Assembly: GCA_024511045.1 (NCBI GenBank)
Contig: JANEMG010000125.1
Coordinates: 1-6,985 of the forward strand
Direction of reading: 5' to 3'
Source: Gammaproteobacteria bacterium
GTDB taxonomy: Bacteria; Pseudomonadota; Gammaproteobacteria; Methylococcales; Methylomonadaceae
Length of the DNA: 6,985 nt
Position 1 is the stretch's first letter, and each line of letters opens with the position of its first letter. Below, piece by piece: positions 1-5,764 of the stretch. A model generated the notes under the pieces. It had not been told where the DNA came from and searched no databases. It worked only from the letters and a program-made list of their open reading frames with translations. A program made the translations under genes and the position numbers.

Positions 1-34
1 CGCGGGGGATACGGCTATATCCTTTCGCGTCCAT
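1..34 (-). CDS. Start of an unidentified gene running off the left edge (first 11 codons)
   Basis: An ATG at 34 on the minus strand opens a frame that stays open to the window edge and reads MDAKGYSRIPR. It is preceded by a textbook Shine-Dalgarno (GGAGG, positions 44-40) with a 5-nt spacer, and further upstream by a plausible promoter at 230-259, so this is more likely a true start than chance. Eleven residues are too few to identify the product. The GYxRIP pattern resembles the beginning of anthranilate synthase component I (TrpE) in many Proteobacteria, where GYNRIP lies near the N-terminus, but that is a weak guess. The initiation site is embedded in a stable helix (36-80), so translation is probably controlled. 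Confidence 0.5.
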   Translation of the reverse strand, partial: MDAKGYSRIPR

Positions 35-35
35 A

Positions 36-80
36 GCGGCCTCCAGAAGTTTGTGTTGATTTCTCTTCTGAGAAGGCCGC
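36..80 (-). promoter_or_regulatory. Helix that sequesters the Shine-Dalgarno of the left-edge gene
   Basis: On the minus-strand RNA, positions 80-65 and 49-36 are complementary over 13 Watson-Crick pairs: seven pairs (74-80 with 36-42), a 3-by-1 internal loop (71-73 against 43), then six pairs (65-70 with 44-49). The loop is 15 nt (50-64). Four of the five GGAGG bases (44-40) are paired and the fifth is the bulged position 43. The start codon lies one base beyond the helix. This is seen directly. That it represses translation is inference. Confidence 0.6.
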
Positions 81-130
81 GCCTTGCATGCCTTTCTTTA
101 AATTTTCAAATGAAGGCATGTAAGGCGCGG
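77..130 (-). repeat. 18-bp hairpin in the leader of the left-edge gene
   Basis: Positions 77-94 and 113-130 are inverted repeats of 18 bp around an 18-nt AT-rich loop. The only imperfection is 86/121, which is a C-A mismatch in minus-strand RNA and a G-U wobble in plus-strand RNA. No T-run follows on either strand, so it is not a simple intrinsic terminator. Its base (77-80) is shared with the SD-sequestering helix at 36-80, so the two full structures are mutually exclusive. Confidence 0.7.
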
Positions 131-229
131 CAACGCTATGATCCTTGCTATGTCAACTATTTTTTGAGATTTTTAGTGGTTTTTCTCCTCTGAAACTCTA
201 AACTCTAGTATTGTACTCGGTAATGCAAA

Positions 230-259
230 TTTATAATACCTTTTACTTTTTATGGTCAA
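230..259 (-). promoter_or_regulatory. Candidate sigma70 promoter for the left-edge gene
   Basis: On the minus strand, TTGACC (259-254) is followed after 17 bp by TTATAA (236-231), or after 18 bp by TATAAA (235-230). The spacer is A-rich. Transcription would start near 223, just downstream of metE, and give a leader of about 190 nt. A second TTGACA lies at 156-151 on the same strand but has no acceptable -10 box. Confidence 0.45.
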
Positions 260-260
260 G

Positions 261-288
261 GCCGGCGGCCGATACGCAGGCTGCCGGC
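261..288. repeat. GC-rich hairpin downstream of metE
   Basis: GCCGGCGGCC (261-270) pairs with GGCTGCCGGC (279-288) around an 8-nt loop, with one G-T wobble on the plus strand that becomes A-C on the minus strand. It begins 20 bp beyond the metE stop. A short T-run (291-294) follows only in the plus direction, so it fits a plus-strand terminator better than a metE terminator. It could still protect the metE mRNA 3' end. It abuts the -35 box at 254-259. Confidence 0.45.
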
Positions 289-308
289 TGTTTTCCAGAA
301 AGATGCTG

Positions 309-2600
309 TCAACAGGTTTCCGCCAGCTTTTCGGAGAGCCGTACACTGGCCTTGACCATGTTGCGCAGCGCGGGTCTGACTTCCTCCCAGGTGCGGGTCT
401 TCAGTCCGCAGTCCGGGTTGACCCAGAGGCGTTCGGCAGGGATGCGTCGCATAGCCTTGTTCATCAGCGCCACGATGGACTCCACAGTAGGAATATTGGG
501 GGAATGGATGTCATAGACGCCGGGACCGATTTCGTTCGGATAGTGGAACGCATCGAAGACGTCCAGCAGTTCCATGTCTGAACGCGATGTTTCTATGGTG
601 ATCACATCGGCATCCATCGCGGCGATGGCCTCGATGATGTCGTTGAACTCCGAGTAGCACATGTGTGTGTGGATCTGGGTCTCGTCCCTGACGGCATTGG
701 CGGCGATTCGGAATGCCCTGACCGCCCAGTCCAGGTAATTGTCCCATTGCGACCTGCGCAGGGGCAAACCTTCCCGCAGTGCCGCCTCGTCGATCTGGAT
801 GATGCGGATGCCGGCCTGTTCCAGATCCAGCACTTCGTCTCTGATCGCCAGCGCCAGCTGCAGACAGGTCGTGGAACGTGGGTGGTCGTCGCGGACGAAG
901 GACCAGTTGAGCATGGTCACGGGGCCGGTCAGCATGCCTTTCATCGGCTTTCCGGTCAGGGATTGGGCATACTGGATCCACGCAACCGTCATGGCCCGGG
1001 GCCGGGAGATATCGCCATAGATGATCGGCGGTTTGACGCAGCGGGAGCCATAGGACTGCACCCAGCCGTATTGCGTGAAGACATAGCCCTCGAGCTGCTC
1101 GCCAAAGTATTCCACCATGTCGTTGCGTTCCGGTTCGCCGTGCACCAGGACGTCGAGTTCCAGGTCCATCTGTTCCCGAACGCAGTGTTCGATCTCGTTT
1201 TGCATGGCTGCGCGATAGGTTTCCTCATCGATCCTGCCGGCGCGGTAATCCCTGCGGGTCTGACGGATTTCCCGGGTTTGCGGGAAGGAGCCGATGGTCG
1301 TCGTGGGGAACAACGGCAGGTCGAGCCTTTCCCGTTGCAGGATGCTGCGTTTCTGGTAGGGAGAATTCCGTTTGCCCATGTCCTTGTCGATACTGTCGAT
1401 ACGGGTTTTCACCGACTGGTCATGGACGCGGCCGGATGCCTTTCTGCCGGCGATGGCAGCCGCGTTGTCGGCCAGTGTTTGGGCAACGGCTTCCGGCCCG
1501 TCGTTGAGCGCCTTGGCCAGGATCTGCAGCTCATCCAGCTTCTGTATGGCAAAGGACAGCCAGGAACGGATTTCACCGTCCAGCTGTCCCTCGCTGCGCA
1601 AATCCACGGGAACATGCAGCAGCGAGCAGGAAGGCGCCAGCCAGAGTCGATTCTGGAGACGCGCATGCAGCGGCTGCAGCCAGGCCAGGACGGCATTCAG
1701 GTTGGTCTTCCAGATGTTGCGGCCATCAATCACTCCCAGAGACAGGACCTTGTGGCTTGGCAGCCAGTCCACCAGTTTCGGCACTTCCTCCCGGGCATTG
1801 ACGGCATCGACATGCAGGCCGGCGACGGGCAGTTCGCAGGCCAGGCGCAGGTTGTCCTGCAACTGCCCGAAATAGCTTGTCAGCAGCAGTTTCACTGGTG
1901 AGCTCTGCAGTGTGTGATAGGTTTTCGTCAGCGCATGACGCCACTCCCGGGAAAGTTCCGTGACCAGAATGGGTTCATCGATCTGCAGCCATTCGACACC
2001 CGCCTCGGCAAGGCTTTTGAACAACCGGGCGTAGACGGCAACCAGGGCATCCAGCAAGGCCAGTTTGTCGGAACCGTCCTTGGTTTTGCCCAGCCAAAGG
2101 TAAGTCACGGGACCAATGATCACCGGCTTGGCGGTGACGCCCTGCTGCCTGGCTTCTTGGATCTGCTCCAGCAGCCGCTCGGCATTGAGGGAGAAGTGCG
2201 TGTCCTGGTCAAATTCCGGGACGATGTAATGATAGTTGGTGTCGAACCATTTGGTCATTTCCCCTGCCTGTACACAGGAGCATTCCGCTTCATCACTGGA
2301 GGCGCGCCCCCTTGCGACCCGGAAATAATTGTCCAGTGCATCGCCGGGGAGGCCGCGTACACGAGCAGGGAGATTGCCCAGCAGGAAGCTGGTGTCCAGC
2401 ACCTGGTCGTAGAAGGAGAAATCACCGACCGGTACCAGGTCCAATGCCGCCTGGTCCTGCCAGTGCTGCTGGCGCAGGGCGACACCGGTGTCCAGCAGTT
2501 CATGCTGACTGATTTGTCTCTGCCAGTATTTTTCCAGGGCGAATTTCAGTTCGCGCTTCCTGCCGATGCGCGGGAATCCGAGGTTGTGTATCGTGACCAT
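309..2600 (-). CDS. metE: Cobalamin-independent methionine synthase MetE
   Basis: Transfers a methyl group from 5-methyltetrahydropteroyl-polyglutamate to homocysteine, the last step of methionine synthesis, in the cytoplasm without B12. At 763 residues it is close to E. coli MetE (753) and aligns over its whole length: an N-terminal barrel beginning NLGFPRIGRKRELK and a C-terminal catalytic barrel beginning at the TTTIGSFPQ segment (IGS near 436-438). By alignment with E. coli the zinc ligands are H646, C648 (HTHMC), E670 (ITIETS) and C731 (NPDCG). The homocysteine-binding residues E489, D604 and E610 and the active-site H699 (DIHSPN) are also present. One oddity is the usual IDEPALREG reading IDEAALREG. 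The start at 2600 matches the family N-terminus; the ribosome site (ACAGG, 2 nt from the ATG) is weak. It diverges from metR, which is expected to activate it. No frame damage is seen. Confidence 0.98.
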   Translation of the reverse strand: MVTIHNLGFPRIGRKRELKFALEKYWQRQISQHELLDTGVALRQQHWQDQAALDLVPVGDFSFYDQVLDTSFLLGNLPARVRGLPGDALDNYFRVARGRASSDEAECSCVQAGEMTKWFDTNYHYIVPEFDQDTHFSLNAERLLEQIQEARQQGVTAKPVIIGPVTYLWLGKTKDGSDKLALLDALVAVYARLFKSLAEAGVEWLQIDEPILVTELSREWRHALTKTYHTLQSSPVKLLLTSYFGQLQDNLRLACELPVAGLHVDAVNAREEVPKLVDWLPSHKVLSLGVIDGRNIWKTNLNAVLAWLQPLHARLQNRLWLAPSCSLLHVPVDLRSEGQLDGEIRSWLSFAIQKLDELQILAKALNDGPEAVAQTLADNAAAIAGRKASGRVHDQSVKTRIDSIDKDMGKRNSPYQKRSILQRERLDLPLFPTTTIGSFPQTREIRQTRRDYRAGRIDEETYRAAMQNEIEHCVREQMDLELDVLVHGEPERNDMVEYFGEQLEGYVFTQYGWVQSYGSRCVKPPIIYGDISRPRAMTVAWIQYAQSLTGKPMKGMLTGPVTMLNWSFVRDDHPRSTTCLQLALAIRDEVLDLEQAGIRIIQIDEAALREGLPLRRSQWDNYLDWAVRAFRIAANAVRDETQIHTHMCYSEFNDIIEAIAAMDADVITIETSRSDMELLDVFDAFHYPNEIGPGVYDIHSPNIPTVESIVALMNKAMRRIPAERLWVNPDCGLKTRTWEEVRPALRNMVKASVRLSEKLAETC

Positions 2601-2631
2601 TGCCTGTCTCTTCTGTGTAATAAAAGCAAAC

Positions 2632-2660
2632 AGTATATTGACGATAAAAGATGAAGTAAA
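2632..2660 (-). promoter_or_regulatory. Candidate metE promoter
   Basis: On the minus strand, TTTACT (2660-2655) and TATACT (2637-2632) are separated by 17 bp, predicting a start near 2625 and a 5' leader of about 25 nt. The -35 is weak, as expected of a promoter needing an activator such as MetR, and the dyad at 2656-2674 overlaps it. Confidence 0.5.
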
Positions 2661-2665
2661 ATGAT
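2638..2665 (+). promoter_or_regulatory. Candidate metR promoter
   Basis: On the plus strand, TTGACG (2638-2643) is followed after 16 bp by AATGAT (2660-2665), predicting a start near 2672 and a leader of about 27 nt. The elements interleave with the metE promoter, so occupancy by RNA polymerase should be mutually exclusive. The -10 match is only moderate. Confidence 0.35.
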
Positions 2666-2674
2666 AGCTTTTAC
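2656..2674. promoter_or_regulatory. Dyad between metE and metR, possible MetR operator
   Basis: GTAAAA (2656-2661) and TTTTAC (2669-2674) form a perfect 6-bp inverted repeat with a 7-bp spacer; symmetry extends outward imperfectly (AAG and CTT). LysR-type regulators bind such dyads, and this one overlaps the metE -35 box and lies upstream of metR. It does not match the E. coli MetR consensus TGAANNTNNTTCA, although a TGAA half-site begins at 2652 and a TTCA at 2692. The assignment rests on position. Confidence 0.35.
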
Positions 2675-2698
2675 CTTAATCATTAGAAAAATTCATAG

Positions 2699-3607
2699 AT
2701 GATAGAGCGCAGCCATCTCAGCATCATTCTGGCCCTGCATGACAAGGGAACCCTGACCGAAGCGGCCAATACCCTGCATTTGAGCCAGTCGGCGCTGTCC
2801 CATCAAATCCGCTACCTGGAAAAGAAACTGGATGTCGCCCTGTGGCAGCGGGAAGGCAGGAGCCTGAAGCTGACACAGGCCGGAAATCTGCTGCTGCAGA
2901 CCGCGCAGCAGGTGCTGCCGGTGCTGGAGCAGGCGGAGCAGACTCTGAAGGCCTATGGCGAAGGACGTCAGGGCATCCTGCGTATCGGCGTGGAATGCTA
3001 TCCCTGTCATCAGTGGCTGACCGGGGCGATTGGTGATTTTCTGCAGCAGATGCCGGATGTCGATATCGATATCGTCAACAAGTTCCAGTTCTCGGGCCTG
3101 GAAGGACTGCTCAACCAGCACATCGATATATTGATCACCCCTGACCGGGTGCAAAGCAAAAACATCGGTTATGAAGCGCTTGCCGAGTATGAACTGATGC
3201 TGGTGGTATCGGCAGGACACCTTCTTGCCTTCAGGGATGTTGTGACACCTGAAGACCTGATGGATGCGACCCTGCTGACGTTTCCCGTGCCGCATGAGCG
3301 TCTGGACATTCTGGTGCGGTTCCTGAATCCTGCCGGCATCAAGCCGGCCAGAATCAAAAAAATAGAGTCCATCGAACTGATGCTGAAAATGGTGGACCTG
3401 GGGCGCGGCGTCTGCGTATTGCCGGAATGGCTGGCAGATAATTACCGGCGGAACATGGCGCTGAAAAAGATCCGTCTGGGAGAGGACGGCATACAGAAAA
3501 AACTGTTCGCAGCCTTGCGCGAGCGGGATAAAGACATTGCGTACATGCAGCAGTTCATCGCCATCGGCAGGGAAACGGCCTGTGAAAGGTTCAGCAAAAT
3601 CCGATAA
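2699..3607 (+). CDS. metR: LysR-type activator of methionine genes, MetR
   Basis: A transcription factor that in enteric bacteria binds upstream of metE and related genes and uses homocysteine as co-activator. The 302 residues have the standard LysR layout: an N-terminal winged helix-turn-helix (about residues 1-60, with TEAANTLHLSQSALSHQI as the DNA-reading part), a linker helix (about 62-88), then a two-lobe effector domain. It resembles E. coli MetR (317 residues) along its length, including the MIE start, the SQSALSHQ motif, an IGVECYPCHQWL segment matching IAIECHSCIQWL, and ITPDRV where E. coli has MTSDIL. It lacks the short C-terminal tail of the E. coli protein. No clear Shine-Dalgarno precedes the ATG; the only upstream in-frame alternatives are closed by stops. 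Its divergence from metE is the classical arrangement and supports the name. Confidence 0.92.
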   Translation: MIERSHLSIILALHDKGTLTEAANTLHLSQSALSHQIRYLEKKLDVALWQREGRSLKLTQAGNLLLQTAQQVLPVLEQAEQTLKAYGEGRQGILRIGVECYPCHQWLTGAIGDFLQQMPDVDIDIVNKFQFSGLEGLLNQHIDILITPDRVQSKNIGYEALAEYELMLVVSAGHLLAFRDVVTPEDLMDATLLTFPVPHERLDILVRFLNPAGIKPARIKKIESIELMLKMVDLGRGVCVLPEWLADNYRRNMALKKIRLGEDGIQKKLFAALRERDKDIAYMQQFIAIGRETACERFSKIR

Positions 3608-3650
3608 TGCGGCTGGAACTGGTTTTTTCGTTGGGGTTCGATCCTCGTCC

Positions 3651-3687
3651 CAAACTGTCTTGTTTGCTCGGCTAGCGCGACAGTTTG
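3651..3687. repeat. 9-bp inverted repeat between convergent genes
   Basis: CAAACTGTC (3651-3659) and GACAGTTTG (3679-3687) are perfect inverted repeats around a 19-nt loop. They sit between the end of metR and the end of the minus-strand remnant, whose last codons and TAG stop (3674-3672) lie in the repeat. Without a flanking T-run it is not a canonical terminator. A separate T6 run at 3623-3628 follows metR, but only a weak hairpin precedes it. Confidence 0.45.
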
Positions 3688-3905
3688 ACGACGATTTCGT
3701 TGACGATTCGGTTGATGTTTTCCTGGGTGCAGCGGGTGGTCCTGGTGTCGGCGCTGATGACGCAGGCGCTTTCGATTTCGATGATTCTGGGATTGAGCGG
3801 GCTTTGTCCACCCGGCAGCGCGACGCTGCCGGTGATGATGGCGTCGGCGTGCGGTATTTTGCCGATTTCCACCGCGGCTCTGCCGGTGCGGGGGGTATTT
3901 TGCAC
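3672..3905 (-). pseudogene. C-terminal remnant of a CsgG/LpoB/FlgO-like protein
   Basis: A 77-codon minus-strand frame starting at a GTG, 4 bp after the radical SAM stop. From residue about 11 it resembles the C-terminal half of CsgG/LpoB/FlgO-type secreted or outer-membrane proteins: AVEIGKIPHADAIITGSV corresponds to their usual (A)xxIGKxxGADAIITGS strand, followed by a LNPRIIEIES segment like LNARxIDVET and a final amphipathic helix (ENINRIVNEIVVKL). Family members are usually well over 150 residues with a signal peptide or lipobox; here the N-terminal part is absent, and upstream the frame closes with a stop at 3947-3945 inside the radical SAM gene. The typical glycine of GADA is changed (PHADA). 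The simplest reading is a truncated, decaying gene. A short translated protein coupled to the radical SAM gene is less likely but possible. Family recognition is from pattern only. Confidence 0.45.
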
Positions 3906-3909
3906 GCGG

Positions 3910-5412
3910 TTACAACGTGGGCGCCTGCTTGCGGCTGTCTTCCGTCAGGATGCCGCGCTGCCCCTTGACATGGCTGCGCAGTTTGGCCAGCAGGTAGCCG
4001 CCGAGAAAACGCGCCAGGCGCTGGAGATGTTCCGGGTGGCGCAGGGACATGGCGACATATTTATGGAGGAGCCGGCGCTGCTTGTAGAACCCCTTCAGGA
4101 TGTTCTGGTATTCCTGGTCCAGTTCCTGGGTGGTCAGACCTTCAGGCTGCCAGAGAAAATTCATGCCGTTCATTTTCTCCCAGTGATCGTCTCTGATCTT
4201 GGTGCCGTAGATTTCACGATACACCGGAGAACCAGGGTAGGGGGTGAATTTGCTCAGGTTCATCGTGGTTATCGGCAGGCGCCGGACGAACGCCCTGGTC
4301 TGACGCATGGTTTCCCGGGTTTCGCCGGGGTAGCCCAGCATGAACAGACCCTTGCAGCGGATTCCGGCGGCGGCCGTCCAGTTGACCGCCTGTTCGGAAA
4401 TCTCGATGCGCGCGGCTTTTTCCATTTTTTGCAGTAGTTCGTTGCTGCCGGTTTCCAGGCCGAAGCTGATTTCCCAGCAGCCTGCCTGTTTCATGCGCTT
4501 GAGGACCTCGGGCTTGACCGTATCGACCCGCGCGGTGCAGCTCCAGGTCATTTTCAGGCCGCTGGCGATCAACAGGTCGCACAATTGCAGGGTGCGGATC
4601 TTGCTGGCCAGGAACAGGTCGTCGACGAACTGGACATGGCGGATGCCGAAGCGCTGATGCAGGTGCCGCATCATCTGGAAGACTTTTTCCGGCGAATTGG
4701 CCCGGACTCGGGCGCCGAAAGTCGAGGTGTCGCAGAATTTGCACAGGAAAGGACAGCCACGGGAGGCGACCAAGGTGGCCACCGGACTCTGCGGGTAGTC
4801 ATAGATGGCCGGCAGATAGGTGTCGGGAAAGTTTGGCAGCAGGTCCCAGGCCGGCAGCGGCAAGCTGTCCAGGTCGTTGATGGTTGGCGCCGGGGGCGTC
4901 TGCTGCGGTTCGCCGTTGTGGCGATGGATGATGCCGTTGATGCGGGATAGATCGCGTCCGGTCTGCAGTTCCTGCAGCAGTTCCGGCAGCACCTGTTCGC
5001 CTTCGTGGATCACCGCGATGTCGAATTCCGGGAAGCGCTGCATGGTTTCCATGGCCATGGACGAAATGTGGGGGCCGCCGACAATGATCTGACAGGCGGG
5101 AAGCTGCTGCTTGACCCGTCGGGCGATCTGCGCGGCCTGCCAGACGCCTACCGTGAATAGCGTGATGCCGATGAATGCCGGGCGGGCGTCGATCAGGCGT
5201 GTCGCGACCTGTTCGGGATCGAGATTTTCGATGTCGCTTTCGATGATGCTGGCCGTATAACCCTGCTCCCTGACGGCGGCGGCCAGATACAGCAGGCCCA
5301 GGGAAGGGGAGCGGTTGGTGACATGGCGCACGAACTCGTAGCCCGGCGCGATGCGTTCATAGGGCGGATTGACAAAAATGATGCTGTTGGATGTCGATGC
5401 GGATTCGTGCAT
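3910..5412 (-). CDS. B12-binding-domain radical SAM protein (COG1032 type)
   Basis: A 500-residue putative iron-sulfur enzyme that would cleave S-adenosylmethionine to start radical chemistry; the substrate is unknown. Residues about 10-170 form a Rossmann-like cobalamin-binding-type domain (IIFVNPPYE at the start, SLGLLYLAAAVREQGY, IGITLFTVG, IIVGGPH at 109-115, HEGE at 136-139). The radical SAM barrel follows, with the cluster motif CxxxCxxC at C220, C224 and C227 (RGCPFLCKFCDTS), then FVDDLF, ISFGLETGS and GYPGET. A basic helical tail covers about 435-485, as in many lipid- or pathway-associated members. Whether B12 is bound cannot be told, since this class often lacks the DxHxxG motif, as here. 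No clear Shine-Dalgarno precedes the ATG. It diverges from an acyl carrier protein gene and converges on metR. Related enzymes act as methylases, cyclases or other modifiers, so no specific reaction is assigned. Confidence 0.92.
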   Translation of the reverse strand: MHESASTSNSIIFVNPPYERIAPGYEFVRHVTNRSPSLGLLYLAAAVREQGYTASIIESDIENLDPEQVATRLIDARPAFIGITLFTVGVWQAAQIARRVKQQLPACQIIVGGPHISSMAMETMQRFPEFDIAVIHEGEQVLPELLQELQTGRDLSRINGIIHRHNGEPQQTPPAPTINDLDSLPLPAWDLLPNFPDTYLPAIYDYPQSPVATLVASRGCPFLCKFCDTSTFGARVRANSPEKVFQMMRHLHQRFGIRHVQFVDDLFLASKIRTLQLCDLLIASGLKMTWSCTARVDTVKPEVLKRMKQAGCWEISFGLETGSNELLQKMEKAARIEISEQAVNWTAAAGIRCKGLFMLGYPGETRETMRQTRAFVRRLPITTMNLSKFTPYPGSPVYREIYGTKIRDDHWEKMNGMNFLWQPEGLTTQELDQEYQNILKGFYKQRRLLHKYVAMSLRHPEHLQRLARFLGGYLLAKLRSHVKGQRGILTEDSRKQAPTL

Positions 5413-5500
5413 CGCTGAATCTTACCGCATCTGGATCAATTGTGCGGCAAAAATGGAAAATAAGTTAAAATAGTGGTTTTGTTTGAAAATGATGGGAATT
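5413..5500. promoter_or_regulatory. AT-rich divergent spacer between the radical SAM gene and the ACP
   Basis: These 88 bp must hold the starts of both transcripts. On the plus strand a TAAAAT (5466-5471) could be a -10 box but lacks a good -35 at 17 bp. On the minus strand no convincing pair was found. Neither gene has a strong ribosome-binding site. The shared spacer makes co-regulation possible. Confidence 0.3.
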
Positions 5501-5764
5501 ATGGCGGAGAAACTGATCAGCGAACTGAAGGAATTGTTCATAGAAGGCCTGCATCTGGAAGACATCGAGGCAGACGACATCGATCCCGACGAGCCACTGT
5601 TTGGCGACGGACTGGGGCTGGACTCCATCGATGCTCTGGAAATCGCCGTTTTGCTGGACAGGAAATACGGCGTGCGCATCACCTCCGAAGACGAACGCAA
5701 CCAGGAGATTTTTGCATCGCTCGCCGCGCTGGCTGAATTCGTGGCCGCCAACCGGAGCAAATGA
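5501..5764 (+). CDS. Acyl carrier protein of aryl-polyene type
   Basis: A small acidic four-helix carrier that holds acyl chains as thioesters on a phosphopantetheine arm. With the start chosen here it has 87 residues; Ser42 in GLDSIDALE is the attachment site, inside the GDGLGLDSIDALE signature typical of ACPs in aryl-polyene and related fatty-acid-like clusters rather than housekeeping AcpP (which has DSLD). Helix 1 is about residues 3-17, helix 2 starts at Ser42, and the C-terminal helix (about 73-84) ends FVAANR. The ATG at 5501 gives the family-like N-terminus (MAEKLISELKEL) but its GGGA site is only 4 nt away; in-frame ATGs at 5489 and 5492 and a TTG at 5483 are alternatives. Its TGA overlaps the next gene's ATG, so the two are probably translationally coupled. 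A 4'-phosphopantetheinyl transferase must be supplied from elsewhere. Confidence 0.88.
   Translation: MAEKLISELKELFIEGLHLEDIEADDIDPDEPLFGDGLGLDSIDALEIAVLLDRKYGVRITSEDERNQEIFASLAALAEFVAANRSK

Noticed and set aside
2..193. Plus-strand frame open from the left edge
   Set aside because: Runs through the hairpin and promoter region, with AT-rich erratic composition; the minus-strand start with a strong SD explains the region better.
663..1901. Long plus-strand open frame of 412 codons
   Set aside because: It is antisense to metE, whose full-length homology and active-site residues are unambiguous; long antisense frames are expected from its GC-rich third positions. The translation resembles no family.
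1914..2654. Plus-strand open frame of 246 codons
   Set aside because: Antisense to the 5' half of metE, extending into the promoter spacer; no homology or ribosome-binding site.
2601..2698. SAM or cobalamin riboswitch upstream of metE
   Set aside because: The predicted metE leader is only about 25 nt, and the whole spacer is 98 bp without the helices of those riboswitches.
3628..3651. tRNA T-arm-like string (GGGGTTCGATCCTC) after metR
   Set aside because: The flanking stem pairs poorly, and there is no acceptor stem, anticodon arm or CCA; it is probably chance. A tRNA-fragment attachment site would need an integrase nearby, and none is seen.
2693..3811. Minus-strand open frame of 372 codons
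   Set aside because: Antisense to metR and the remnant; low-complexity translation at the N-terminus and no recognisable domain.
3685..4437. Plus-strand frame of 250 codons over the remnant and the radical SAM 3' end
   Set aside because: Shadow of the radical SAM gene in another frame; no family resemblance.
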